64,000 nucleotides of DNA from positions 124,675 to 188,674 of the forward strand of contig NZ_KB908216.1 in NCBI RefSeq assembly GCF_000382365.1, read 5' to 3'. Origin of the DNA: Pannonibacter phragmitetus DSM 14782 (GTDB lineage: Bacteria; Pseudomonadota; Alphaproteobacteria; Rhizobiales; Stappiaceae). The translations under genes were made by a program, and so were the position numbers. The notes beneath the pieces were generated by a model, which did no database searches, was not told the origin of the DNA, and saw only the letters and a list, made by a program, of their open reading frames with translations. Numbering within the stretch: the stretch's first letter is position 1; each line of letters starts with the position of its first letter. Positions 1-8,053 of the stretch are shown here, piece by piece.

Positions 1-713
1 TGTGTCAGCTTCGAACCCCAGACACCCGTCCAGGACATGCCGGACAGAAGGAACAGCAGCAGGAAGGCGGAGAGATAAAAGCCGACGGTGCCATGCAGCG
101 TCTTCCAGAAGGCACGGCCCTTCTGATTGAAGCGCGGCAGCAGAACCGCGCCGAGCCCGCCCTCACGCGGCCACCACATGTAAAGGCCAGTGATGATCAG
201 GATGATGCCGAAACCGGCGGCGATCTCCAGCATCCGGTCGCCTGGCGTGCCCAGCAGCAGGTCGCTGTGGATGTTGTCGGCCATGTCATACCAGCCAGCG
301 CGGCGCCCCCAGGTCTCCACCACATCGCCCGTGTAGGGGTTGATGGCAACCATCTCCTGTCCGGCATCGGTGCGGATGCGGAAGACGCCCACCCGGTCTT
401 CAGCCTGCGGGCTGAGCCATTCCACCATGGTGCCGCCGCCAAGCGCGGCAACGGCCTTGTCCGCCTGTTCGGAAACAGCCAGCGCTACGGCGCCTTGCGG
501 CACGTTCACGCTGATGTTCTCGCCATCCCGGCCATCGAAGTAGCCGATGTACATCATCATCATGCCGGTGACGGCCAGAATGCAGAAGAAGGGCACGGCA
601 AACAGGCCCGCATAGAAATGCCAGCGCCAGGCGGCACGGTAGAAAGCTGCGAGAAGAGAAGCATCGGCGGCGCGGTCCGCGTCCTGCGCGGTGCCGGAAA
701 CAACATCGGTCAT
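1..713 (-). CDS. PepSY-associated TM domain protein, partial (C-terminus outside window)
   Basis: The reading frame is open from the ATG at 713 to the window edge, so the C-terminal end is missing. A GAGG motif sits about eight bases before the start. The visible ~237 residues start with a short cytoplasmic stretch, then a membrane helix (about residues 28-55, ending in a Met-rich MMMM run), a periplasmic PepSY-like part (NPYTGDVVETWG), a second helix followed by WWP, and a third helix near the window edge. This order is typical of the PepSY_TM family (PiuB-like), membrane proteins often linked to iron or siderophore uptake. It lies 84 bp downstream of a DUF2946 gene on the same strand, a common pairing. 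The substrate or partner cannot be told from sequence. Confidence 0.8.
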   Translation of the reverse strand, partial: MTDVVSGTAQDADRAADASLLAAFYRAAWRWHFYAGLFAVPFFCILAVTGMMMMYIGYFDGRDGENISVNVPQGAVALAVSEQADKAVAALGGGTMVEWLSPQAEDRVGVFRIRTDAGQEMVAINPYTGDVVETWGRRAGWYDMADNIHSDLLLGTPGDRMLEIAAGFGIILIITGLYMWWPREGGLGAVLLPRFNQKGRAFWKTLHGTVGFYLSAFLLLFLLSGMSWTGVWGSKLT

Positions 714-797
714 GGTCTGATCCTCATGGCCGGAGACGCGCGCTTCAAGGCACGCAGCATCAACCGGCAGGGTGTTCTGGAATGAAAGGTGAGGGGA

Positions 798-1247
798 TCA
801 GATCAGGACGGGCGGCGCGCGCGCCCCGGCACCGGCATATATGCCCGCCGTATGGCCTGCATTGTCGAATACGGAGAGAAGACGGCCCCCGGAGAGAACC
901 GGCAGAGGCAGGGCGGGAGAGGCTTCAGGCGTGGCCATTGCCAGAACGGCAGAGAAGGAACAGGGTGCAGCCTGCCCCTTGCCCTTGCGCTGGTCTTCCG
1001 GGCCTGCGGGCTTTTCCTCGCCAGATGCATCCATCGTCATGGTCTGCAGTCCTTCCATCATGGATGGAGAGCAGATGACGATCGTAAACTCGCCGCCACT
1101 GGAACGGCCGGGCATGAAACCCGCTGGGATGAGGGCATGAAACAGCACGGCGAGCAGTGCAATCCACACCGCCAGCACACGCGCATCATGGCGCAGATCT
1201 GTCCATAGGGAAGACAAACGCGTAAGCCCCCAGCCTGCCCGGTGCAA
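798..1247 (-). CDS. DUF2946 family protein
   Basis: A 149-residue protein with one N-terminal membrane helix (about residues 25-45, containing ALLAVLFHALIPAGFMPG) and a later Cys-containing segment (APCSFSAVLA) that corresponds to the small CPxxA-like motif of DUF2946. The start is a TTG, supported by an AGAGAGG ribosome binding site six bases upstream; no in-frame ATG lies before the helix. The C-terminal 40 residues are Gly/Ala/Pro-rich. The gene precedes the PepSY gene on the same strand, so the two may be cotranscribed. DUF2946 proteins often sit beside TonB-dependent receptor or metal-handling genes, but no biochemical function is established. Confidence 0.65.
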   Translation of the reverse strand: MHRAGWGLTRLSSLWTDLRHDARVLAVWIALLAVLFHALIPAGFMPGRSSGGEFTIVICSPSMMEGLQTMTMDASGEEKPAGPEDQRKGKGQAAPCSFSAVLAMATPEASPALPLPVLSGGRLLSVFDNAGHTAGIYAGAGARAPPVLI

Positions 1248-1883
1248 GCTTTCCTCTCTTGCTGTCTAGCCGATCACCTTCTTTGGAACAATAGGGGAAA
1301 CCCGGACCTTGCGAGGGCAGGATGGCTCAACTAGGGTCGGGCCTGACGGCGCGCGGCGGCTCTTGCGCGCTCCTTTTCCGGTGTGTGACCTATCCGGCGC
1401 GGCTTCTGGCAGCGCCCCGCCAGCAGGAGAGACTGACGTGAAGGGACTGGGAAGCGGGCATGACGATGGCGCTGATGGCTCCGGTCTGCCAGAGGGCGAA
1501 ACAGGCACCCTGCCATCCAGACGGCGGGCGGGCGTGTCTGCGCTTGCCAATCAGGCGGGGCCGCTGCCCCGGCAGGCTGCGCCCTCCCCCGCACCTGAAG
1601 CTCCGGCTCCCATGCGGTCCACCCGCAGCGCAGGAGCCGCGCCTCAAGGCGTGCCGGCAAGCAAGTCTGGCAACCCGAAGGGGCTGAGGTCCCTCGGTTT
1701 CCTGTCCCACGGCGGCTCAGCCTCCGGTGAGCCACCCCGCAGGGCACGGGGGCGCAAGATGCATACGCAGGTGGTCACGGCACCCCCCGCCCCCGACGAA
1801 GCCGCCAAACCCGGCGATCTTTCCATAAGGCACAAGCGCCTGCCTTCCCTGCGCGAGGAAAAGGCGCAGGACAAGCAGGACCC
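1248..1883. other. 636-bp stretch without a convincing gene
   Basis: Open frames exist on both strands here (the longest is 192 codons on the plus strand, ending in an ATGA overlap with cobE), but all translate to low-complexity Ala/Pro/Gly/Arg/Ser-rich sequence without a recognisable domain or membrane pattern, as expected for chance frames in GC-rich DNA. The stretch is the 5' leader and promoter region of cobE (plus) and the DUF2946 gene (minus). A weak resemblance to a cobalamin riboswitch around 1375-1440 is not convincing. Confidence 0.5.
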
Positions 1884-2321
1884 ATGACTGCCGGAGCCGC
1901 ATACGGGCACCAGCCACACGGCGCCCGGCTGGTGATTGTTGGAGCAGGCTGCAGCCAGGGCTGCGCTTCTGCGGAGCTGATCAGTCTGGCGGGCGCCGCA
2001 TTGGAGGAGGCAGGCCTTCCGGCGGAAGCTGTTGCCGCCATCGCCACGCTGGATCTCAAGGCCGGGGAGGCGGCCATCGGCGCGCTCGCGGCGCATTTCG
2101 GCGTGCCGCTGCTTGCTTTCGGCGCAACGCGGCTGGAGCAGGAAACGCCGCGTCTGGCCACCCCTTCGGCGCGTGTTTTTGCTGCTGTCGGCTGCCACAG
2201 CGTCTGCGAGGGCGCGGCGCTGGCCGCCGCAGGACCGGGCGGGCATCTGGTGCTTGCCAGACGCAAGTCAGAACGGGCGGCCATCGCTCTGGCTGCGGCC
2301 ATGGCATTGCCACAAGAATAG
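1884..2321 (+). CDS. cobE: cobalamin biosynthesis protein CobE / CbiG C-terminal domain
   Basis: A 145-residue protein matching the stand-alone form of the CbiG C-terminal domain (CobE): a GAGCSQGCASAELISL start (the glycine-rich segment seen in CbiG_C), a central IATLDLKAGEAAIGALA segment, the LLAFGATRLE strand, and a final VGCHSVCEGAALAAAG region followed by KSERAAIALA. CobE belongs to the aerobic vitamin B12 route and is linked to handling of the precorrin intermediates around the CbiG step. The remaining aerobic cob genes are not next to it; cobB and cobA lie on the other side of the cyo locus, 7-9 kb away. Length fits the family. Confidence 0.85.
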   Translation: MTAGAAYGHQPHGARLVIVGAGCSQGCASAELISLAGAALEEAGLPAEAVAAIATLDLKAGEAAIGALAAHFGVPLLAFGATRLEQETPRLATPSARVFAAVGCHSVCEGAALAAAGPGGHLVLARRKSERAAIALAAAMALPQE

Positions 2322-2371
2322 GCAAGAGAAGGACTGCAAGTCCCTGTCCAGAAGGACGGGACGCCTTGCGA

Positions 2372-2719
2372 ATGATGGGAACCTCAGACATGTCTGCGAC
2401 AAAATACGCCCTGATTGCCCTCACCCTCGCCTCTGGCGGCTGCGCCGCAACGACAGGCGAGAAGCGGGTGGAAGGCTCGGACCAGCCGGTTGCGATCACC
2501 AGCACTGCCTTCGACCGCCAGTGCCCTGCCAATGCCGGCGGCATCGTGATCCGCAACAACACGGCGCAGAAGCAGAGGGTGACCTACGAGCGCTCGGGCA
2601 ACCGCAAGAAACCGCTGCGGGTCGCCGTCAACATCGCGCAGGAGCCGGGCAGCAAGTGGATCGGCTGCGAGGACGATGGCTACAGCTACCGCGTTCTGCG
2701 CCACGCACCGCGCAAGTGA
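2372..2719 (+). CDS. small hypothetical lipoprotein-like secreted protein
   Basis: About 115 residues. It starts with a short hydrophobic segment (YALIALTLASGGC) that looks like a signal peptide with a borderline lipobox ending at Cys, then a polar mature part with two further cysteines (RQC and IGC), which could form a disulfide. I do not recognise the family. The start is uncertain: TTG 2366 has the best spaced AAGGA site, ATG 2372 and ATG 2390 are alternatives that keep the signal sequence. It lies 50 bp after cobE on the same strand and is convergent with the SURF1 gene. Real coding is supported by codon pattern and the clean signal sequence; no function is proposed. Confidence 0.6.
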   Translation: MMGTSDMSATKYALIALTLASGGCAATTGEKRVEGSDQPVAITSTAFDRQCPANAGGIVIRNNTAQKQRVTYERSGNRKKPLRVAVNIAQEPGSKWIGCEDDGYSYRVLRHAPRK

Positions 2720-2740
2720 GCCGCCACGGCAGGGGAAGCG

Positions 2741-3451
2741 TCAGTCTTCCCCGCTCCTGCGGAACGCCCAGAACAGCAGGAAGGCAAGGCCGCCGGAGAG
2801 GGCGAACCACGTCAGCGCATATTGCAGGTGATTGTTGGGGAAGCTGACGACGGTGAGCCCGCCAATGGGCAGGCTGTCAGCCGCCCCCTCCGTCTCACCC
2901 GCATCGAGGAAGTAAGGCGCGGCCTCACCAAGCCCGAGGCTTTGCGCCATCGCTGCCGTATCGCGCGAGAACCAGCGCCCGCCTTCAGGATCATTGGAGC
3001 GCAGGAAGGCGCCATCCGGCTGGCTGAGGCGCAGAAGGCCTGAAACCTCAACCGCTCCCTCGGGGCGGGGCCAGTCTTCCGGGTTTTGCCGGTCCTGCGG
3101 CACGAAGCCCCGGTTCACGAACAGCCGCCAGCCGTCCTGCGTCTCGAAGGGTGACATGACCCAGAAGCCGGGTCCGCGCGCCGTCACGGCCATCACCAGC
3201 AGGTCGGTTACCGGCAGGTAATGTCCATACACGGTGATGCGGCGGTATTCGGCGGTGTCGAAGGTGATTTGCGGCCAGTCCGCCGGACCGGGCGCGGCAA
3301 CGTGCTGCGCCGCAAGACCGGCCTCAACCCGCGCGATAAGCGCATTCTTCCAGCCAAGGCGCTGCACCTGCCAGATACCAAGGCCGGCCAAGAGCACCAC
3401 AGCCAGAAGGCCGGGGCCAAGAAGCAGCCATTTGCGCGTTCCGGCAGACAT
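2741..3451 (-). CDS. SURF1 family oxidase assembly protein
   Basis: A 236-residue SURF1 protein with the expected two membrane helices at the ends: residues about 8-28 followed by the family signature GIWQVQRLGWK, and a C-terminal helix after NNHLQYALTWFALS. The central periplasmic part has GPGFWVMSPF and VNRGFVP, typical SURF1 motifs. The open frame extends upstream, but ATG 3451 follows a strong AGGAGG site, so that start is chosen. SURF1 proteins help assemble heme-copper oxidases. Here it is the last gene after cyoD on the same strand, so the partner is probably the bo3 quinol oxidase rather than an aa3 enzyme. Confidence 0.93.
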   Translation of the reverse strand: MSAGTRKWLLLGPGLLAVVLLAGLGIWQVQRLGWKNALIARVEAGLAAQHVAAPGPADWPQITFDTAEYRRITVYGHYLPVTDLLVMAVTARGPGFWVMSPFETQDGWRLFVNRGFVPQDRQNPEDWPRPEGAVEVSGLLRLSQPDGAFLRSNDPEGGRWFSRDTAAMAQSLGLGEAAPYFLDAGETEGAADSLPIGGLTVVSFPNNHLQYALTWFALSGGLAFLLFWAFRRSGED

Positions 3452-3499
3452 CAAGCCTCCTCTGGCTGGAAGTCCGGCCACAACACAGCTGGCCGGAGG

Positions 3500-3518
3500 A
3501 AGGGGGCTGAGCCCCCTT
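3500..3518 (-). terminator. intercistronic hairpin between cyoD and the SURF1 gene
   Basis: Perfect 8-bp inverted repeat (AAGGGGGC / GCCCCCTT) with a 3-base loop in the 110-bp gap between cyoD and SURF1. There is no clear T-run on the minus strand, so it may act as an mRNA-stabilising or partial termination element rather than a full terminator. Confidence 0.4.
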
Positions 3519-3561
3519 TCCAAAAGCAATGCAGATGCGCTTTGCAGGCATCGGCCTGAGA

Positions 3562-3963
3562 TCAGGAGCCGAAGCCCTGCATCTGGGTGTGATCCATCTG
3601 CGGCATCATGTTGGTGTTGAGGTTGTACATCACCCACAGGGAGCCAGCGAGCATGATCACCACCACGATGACCGTGAAGATCATCGACAGCATGGTCCAG
3701 CCCTCATCCGAACGGCTGTTCATGTGCAGGAAGTAGACCATGTGCACGAGGATCTGCACGACGGCGAAGCCGATCACGATCACCGCCGTCACCGCGCGGC
3801 TTTCAAAGCCGCCGGTCATGACGATGGCAAAAGGGATAGCCGTCAGGATGACCGAGAGCACGAAGCCGATCAGATAGGACTTGTAGCTGCCGTGGTCATG
3901 GCCAACATTGCCCTGCCCATGATCGCCATGATGGCTGTGGGGTTTGATGGAATGTGCGGACAT
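3562..3963 (-). CDS. cyoD: cytochrome o ubiquinol oxidase subunit IV
   Basis: A 133-residue subunit IV with a His-rich N-terminus (HSHHGDHGQ, residues about 9-17), then three membrane helices: SYLIGFVLSVILTAIPFA, VTAVIVIGFAVVQILVHMVYFLHM and the C-terminal TMLSMIFTVIVVVIMLAGSLWVM. The segment QILVHMVYFLHM is a CyoD hallmark. It assists assembly of the CuB centre in the bo3 quinol oxidase of the inner membrane. The ATG at 3963 overlaps the cyoC stop codon (TGATG), showing translational coupling. The frame is open further upstream but that would run into cyoC. Confidence 0.96.
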   Translation of the reverse strand: MSAHSIKPHSHHGDHGQGNVGHDHGSYKSYLIGFVLSVILTAIPFAIVMTGGFESRAVTAVIVIGFAVVQILVHMVYFLHMNSRSDEGWTMLSMIFTVIVVVIMLAGSLWVMYNLNTNMMPQMDHTQMQGFGS

Positions 3964-4586
3964 CAGATCATCCCCAGAAGATAGACGAAGGTGAAGACAC
4001 CGATCCAGATCACGTCGAGGAAATGCCAGAACATGCTGAGGCATTCCATACGCCGGGTGTTGGCCGGAATGAGACCCTTGCGGTTCACCTGAACCATCAG
4101 CGTCACCAGCCAGATGGAGCCGAAGGCGACGTGCAGGCCGTGCGTGCCGACCAGCGCGAAGAAGGCCGACAGGAAGGCAGAGCGCTGCGGCCCGGCCCCC
4201 AGGTGGATCAGATGGTGGAACTCGTAGATTTCCAGCGCCAGGAACGCCAGACCAAGAGCCAGGGTCACCGCCAGCCACATCTGCATGCGGGCCTGACGGC
4301 CCTCATACATCGCCAGCATGGCAAAGCCGAAGGTGATGGACGACACGAGCAGGAAGCCCGTGTTGATCGCGATCAGGGTCAGGTCGAACAGGGCCTTGGG
4401 GCCGGGACCGGCCGCATAGCTCTGCCCCAGCACGCCGAAGCAGGCGAAGAGGACTGCGAACATCAGGCAGTCGCTCATCAGGTAGATCCAGAAGCCGAGC
4501 TTGGTCGACGCGCCGTCCGGATGATGATGCGGCTCGGTTTCCCAGTAGGTTGCGGCAGCGCCTGCCGAATGGGCCGTGGTGCTCAT
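3963..4586 (-). CDS. cyoC: cytochrome o ubiquinol oxidase subunit III
   Basis: A 207-residue heme-copper oxidase subunit III of the quinol oxidase type, with five membrane helices rather than the seven of aa3 subunit III. Recognisable motifs are WIYLMSDCLMFAVLFA at about residue 35, LALEIYEFHHLIH in the middle and VGTHGLHVAFGSIW near residue 145. The N-terminus carries a HHHPDG run like other CyoC proteins. It lies 5 bp after the cyoB stop and its own stop overlaps the cyoD start, so cyoB-cyoC-cyoD are transcribed as one unit. Confidence 0.97.
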   Translation of the reverse strand: MSTTAHSAGAAATYWETEPHHHPDGASTKLGFWIYLMSDCLMFAVLFACFGVLGQSYAAGPGPKALFDLTLIAINTGFLLVSSITFGFAMLAMYEGRQARMQMWLAVTLALGLAFLALEIYEFHHLIHLGAGPQRSAFLSAFFALVGTHGLHVAFGSIWLVTLMVQVNRKGLIPANTRRMECLSMFWHFLDVIWIGVFTFVYLLGMI

Positions 4587-4591
4587 CGGAT

Positions 4592-6595
4592 TCAGGCTCC
4601 AATCTTCGCAAGTTCGAGATCACGGGCACCTTCCACCCGCTCGACCTCATCGACCGGCACGTAATAGTCGCGGTCATAGTTGAACGTATGGGCAATCGCC
4701 ACGGCGATCAGCGCCAGGAAGGACAGTGCGGCCAGCCACCAGATGTACCAGACGAGGGCAAAGCCGCAGACCGTGGCCAGACCCGAGAGGATGACACCCG
4801 TGCCGGTGTAACGCGGCATGTGGATCGGCAGGAACGCTGCCTTCGGGCGCTTCTGTCCGGCCTGCTTCATGTCGTGCCAGGCATCGAGATCATGCACCAC
4901 CGGGGTAAAGGCGAAGTTGTAGGCCGGCGGGGGCGAAGAGGTTGCCCATTCCAGCGTACGGCCATCCCAGGGGTCGCCCGACAGGTCCATGTTTTCCTTC
5001 CGCTTCCAGATGGAAACGCCGATCTGGATGAAGAAGGCGGCGATACCGGCGGCGATCAGCGCAGCACCCGCGGCGGCGAGGATGAACCAGATCTGCAGGT
5101 CCGGATCATCGAACACCCGCATGCGGCGCGTCACGCCCATCAGGCCGAGGATGTAGAGCGGCATGAAGGCCAGCCAGAAGCCGACAACCCAGCACCAGAA
5201 CGACACCTTGCCCCAGAATACATTCAGCTTGAAGCCGAAGGCCTTGGGCCACCAGTAGGCGATGGCGGCAAAGCAGCCGAACAGCACGCCGCCGATGATG
5301 ACGTTATGGAAATGCGCCACGAGGAACAGCGAGTTGTGCAGCACGAAGTCAGCCGGGGGAACGGCCAGCAGAACGCCCGTCATGCCGCCGACCGTGAAGG
5401 TCAGCATGAAGGCGACGGTCCACATCATCGGCAGTTCGAAGCGCACCCGGCCCTTGTACATGGTGAAGAGCCAGTTGAAGATCTTCGCACCCGTCGGCAC
5501 GGAAATGATCATCGTGGTGATGCCGAAGAAGGCATTCACCGAGGCGCCCGAGCCCATGGTGAAGAAGTGGTGCAGCCAGACAAGGTAGCTGAGAACCGTG
5601 ATACACACCGTGGCATAGACCATGGAGCTGTAACCGAACAGCCGCTTGCCGGAGAAGGTGGAGGTGACTTCCGAGAAGACGCCGAACAGCGGCAGAATGA
5701 GGATGTACACTTCCGGGTGACCCCAGATCCAGATGAGGTTGATGTACATCATGGCGTTGCCGCCAAGGTCATTGGTGAAGAAATTTGTGCCGATGTAGCG
5801 GTCAAGCGTCAGCAGGATCAGCGTCATCGTCAGCACCGGGAAGGAAGCGACGATGAGCACGTTGGTGCAGAGCGAGGTCCAGGTGAACACGGGCATGCGC
5901 ATCAGGGTCATGCCGGGGGCGCGCATCTTGATGATGGTCACCAGCAGGTTGATGCCCGATAGCGTTGTTCCCACACCCGCGACCTGCAGGCCCCAGATGT
6001 AGTAATCGACACCCACCCATGGACTGTAGCCGATGCCCGACAGCGGCGGGAAGGCCAGCCAGCCGGTCTGCGCGAATTCACCCACGAAGAGCGAGGCCAT
6101 GACCAGCACCGCGCCGCCGACCGTCATCCAGAACGAGAAATTGTTCAGGAAGGGGAAGGAGACATCGCGCGCGCCGATCTGCAGCGGCACCACATAGTTC
6201 ATCAGGCCCGTGACGAACGGCATCGCCACGAAGAAGATCATGATGACGCCATGGGCCGTAAAGATCTGGTCGTAGTGGTGGGCGTTGAGATAGCCCTCCG
6301 AGCCGTTGAAGGCCCAGACTTGCTGGATGCGCATCATGATGGCGTCGGCAAAGCCGCGCACCAGCATGATCAGCGCAAGGATGATGTACATGATGCCGAT
6401 CTTCTTGTGATCGACGGTCGTAAACCATTCCTTCCAGAGATAGCCCCAGAGGCGGAAGTAGGTCAGGCCCGCAAGAAGCGCGATGCCGCCCACCGCCACA
6501 ACGGCGAAGGTTGCCCAGACGATTGGGTCCTGGGGGATTGCGCTCCAGTTGAGGCGCCCCAGAAGAAATGTGGTCGAGTGATCTATCGTGGCCAT
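4592..6595 (-). CDS. cyoB: cytochrome o ubiquinol oxidase subunit I
   Basis: A 667-residue subunit I, the catalytic core of the bo3 oxidase: it reduces O2 to water with electrons from ubiquinol and pumps protons. Heme and copper ligands are visible: the low-spin heme His in [11 protein letters not shown] (about residue 105), the CuB/tyrosine motif [12 protein letters not shown] (about 285), the HH pair in [11 protein letters not shown] (about 335) and the late HFHNVIIGG segment (about 420). Length matches Escherichia coli CyoB (663). It sits 12 bp downstream of cyoA. Confidence 0.98.
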   Translation of the reverse strand: MATIDHSTTFLLGRLNWSAIPQDPIVWATFAVVAVGGIALLAGLTYFRLWGYLWKEWFTTVDHKKIGIMYIILALIMLVRGFADAIMMRIQQVWAFNGSEGYLNAHHYDQIFTAHGVIMIFFVAMPFVTGLMNYVVPLQIGARDVSFPFLNNFSFWMTVGGAVLVMASLFVGEFAQTGWLAFPPLSGIGYSPWVGVDYYIWGLQVAGVGTTLSGINLLVTIIKMRAPGMTLMRMPVFTWTSLCTNVLIVASFPVLTMTLILLTLDRYIGTNFFTNDLGGNAMMYINLIWIWGHPEVYILILPLFGVFSEVTSTFSGKRLFGYSSMVYATVCITVLSYLVWLHHFFTMGSGASVNAFFGITTMIISVPTGAKIFNWLFTMYKGRVRFELPMMWTVAFMLTFTVGGMTGVLLAVPPADFVLHNSLFLVAHFHNVIIGGVLFGCFAAIAYWWPKAFGFKLNVFWGKVSFWCWVVGFWLAFMPLYILGLMGVTRRMRVFDDPDLQIWFILAAAGAALIAAGIAAFFIQIGVSIWKRKENMDLSGDPWDGRTLEWATSSPPPAYNFAFTPVVHDLDAWHDMKQAGQKRPKAAFLPIHMPRYTGTGVILSGLATVCGFALVWYIWWLAALSFLALIAVAIAHTFNYDRDYYVPVDEVERVEGARDLELAKIGA

Positions 6596-6607
6596 GCCCG
6601 GATCCTG

Positions 6608-7813
6608 TCAGAGCTGGGGCGCAGAGCCGGAGAACGGCAGTGCGTAAGTGATGGAACGGTCATCGCGCTGACCGAAGAGCGAAGCAGGCTGGGAGAGCCC
6701 GTGGCCGCGCAGCGGGCCGGAGATGACGGGGCGTGCATCTGCCCAGGCCGGCTTCACCGACAGCATCTGCTGCAGTTCTTCGGTGGAGCAGAAGCCAACC
6801 ACCTGGAACGGCGCCCAGCCAAGAACCGGCTCACGGGTGCCGCGGCGGTCGTACTTGTCATAGATGAGCGAGGACATGTTGACGGTGCCGGCAAGACCGG
6901 TGCCGCCCTGCGCATCCAGCGCCATCATCTCGGCCATGCAGATCTTGCCGTTTTCGACGCACATGTTGACGATGCGCGGGAAAAGCTCCGGATCGACGCT
7001 GGCGAAGGTGGCCGGTGCCACGTTCTCGCTGGGGCGCTCAAGCTCCAGATAGGACGGGCGGTCAAGCGTCTGATCGCCTGCACGTGCGGCCTCGACCCAG
7101 GCCTCGAAACCGGCGGCATCGCTCGCCAGAGCCTTGAAGCGCATGCCGGAGAAACCGGCGCCGGAGTAGTGCGAGGCAAGACCCTGATAGGTGCCTTCCT
7201 CGTTGAAGACGCCATGCAGCGTCGTCTGCATGCCCGGCATCGCATAGATCATGCCGGCCATGGCGGGGATGTAGAAGGCATTCATCACTGAGGAAGACGT
7301 CAGCGTGAACTGGATCGGCCGGTCCACCGGCGCTGCCAGCTCGTTCACCGAAGCCACGCCATATTGCGGGTAGATGAAGAGCCACTTCCAGTCGAGCGCC
7401 ACCACCTGCACCTGCAGCGGCTCCACGTCCGGGCTCACCGGCTGGCCCTTGGCAATGCGGTCCAGCGGACGGTAGGGATCCAGAAGATGGGTGCCAACCC
7501 ATGTGATCGCACCCAGCGAGACGATGATCAGCAGCGGCACGGCCCAGATCACCAGTTCCAGCTTGGTGGAGTGCGACCACTCCGGCTTGTAGGCCGCTGC
7601 CTTGTTGGAGGAGCGGAAGTGCCAGGCGAACCAGCAGGTCAGCAGCATCACCGGGATGATGATGATCAGCATCAAGAGCGTGGAGATGACCAGCAGGTCG
7701 CGCTGCTGCGCTGCAACGTCACCGGACGGTGCAAGGACCTCGGCCTTGCATGCGGACAGCAGCAGAAAGGCGCCGCACGCAGCGAGTATTCTCGGGAGGC
7801 GAAGCTTCGACAT
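6608..7813 (-). CDS. cyoA: cytochrome o ubiquinol oxidase subunit II
   Basis: A 401-residue subunit II, a lipoprotein: the N-terminal signal ends in the lipobox LLLSAC (Cys about residue 21), followed by two membrane helices (about 40-65 and 85-105) and a periplasmic cupredoxin domain (VVALDWKWLFIYPQYG, SSVMNAFYIPAMAGMIYAMPGM). As expected for a quinol oxidase it lacks the CuA ligands of cytochrome c oxidases: the region reads EGTYQGLASHYSGAGFSGM without the Cys pair. The protein is longer than E. coli CyoA (315) because of a ~100-residue C-terminal tail. It is the first gene of the cyo operon. Confidence 0.97.
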   Translation of the reverse strand: MSKLRLPRILAACGAFLLLSACKAEVLAPSGDVAAQQRDLLVISTLLMLIIIIPVMLLTCWFAWHFRSSNKAAAYKPEWSHSTKLELVIWAVPLLIIVSLGAITWVGTHLLDPYRPLDRIAKGQPVSPDVEPLQVQVVALDWKWLFIYPQYGVASVNELAAPVDRPIQFTLTSSSVMNAFYIPAMAGMIYAMPGMQTTLHGVFNEEGTYQGLASHYSGAGFSGMRFKALASDAAGFEAWVEAARAGDQTLDRPSYLELERPSENVAPATFASVDPELFPRIVNMCVENGKICMAEMMALDAQGGTGLAGTVNMSSLIYDKYDRRGTREPVLGWAPFQVVGFCSTEELQQMLSVKPAWADARPVISGPLRGHGLSQPASLFGQRDDRSITYALPFSGSAPQL

Positions 7814-7876
7814 GGTTTACCCTGACAGTTTGCCGCACCCGTCAGCTGCCTCCCCCCGAACGCAAACTGACGCGAT

Positions 7877-7890
7877 TTGATCTTGCGCAA
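7877..7890. promoter_or_regulatory. candidate FNR/FixK-type box upstream of cyoA
   Basis: TTGATCTTGCGCAA matches the relaxed FixK/FnrN pattern TTG[A/C]-N6-[T/G]CAA. It is 64 bp upstream of the cyoA start, a plausible place for oxygen-responsive control of a terminal oxidase. The match is short and one half-site is imperfect for FNR, so this is a candidate only. Confidence 0.4.
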
Positions 7891-7924
7891 AGCACCTAGA
7901 GCGAATTTGTGCAGGCGCACATAC

Positions 7925-7935
7925 GACAATTTGTC
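7925..7935. promoter_or_regulatory. short palindrome in cyo/MFS divergent region
   Basis: GACAATTTGTC is an 11-bp odd palindrome (GACAA-T-TTGTC) in the 240-bp divergent intergenic region. It may be an operator; the binding protein is unknown. Confidence 0.3.
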
Positions 7936-7971
7936 ACCTGTAAAAAAATTTCGCACTGCGGCATTGAGCCC

Positions 7972-7985
7972 TAAATACGTATTTA
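7972..7985. promoter_or_regulatory. perfect 14-bp AT-rich palindrome in cyo/MFS divergent region
   Basis: TAAATACGTATTTA is perfectly self-complementary over 14 bases and stands out in a GC-rich genome. It lies roughly midway between the divergent cyoA and MFS starts (about 160 and 70 bp away), as expected of a shared operator. Confidence 0.45.
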
Positions 7986-8053
7986 CCGGTGCAGCAACAG
8001 GCCGCAGGCTTGCAGCCGCACTCCGTCAGTCCTCATGAAAGTGGCCGGATCCG

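Noticed and set aside
1370-1445. Possible cobalamin riboswitch before cobE
   Set aside because: There is a CCGGTGTGTGACCTATCCGG stretch and a loosely B12-box-like GCCAGCAGGAGAGACTG, but the conserved CCCGCnACTG core is missing and the loop lengths do not fit. A covariance-model scan would decide.
1309-1887. 192-codon plus-strand open frame ending in an ATGA overlap with cobE
   Set aside because: The translation is low-complexity Ala/Pro/Gly/Arg/Ser without any domain, membrane pattern or plausible fold, and similar frames are open on the minus strand; the overlap with cobE is probably chance.
4550-5962. 470-codon open frame antisense to cyoB
   Set aside because: It is His/Glu/Arg/Gly-rich mirror translation of the highly conserved cyoB and shows no domain.
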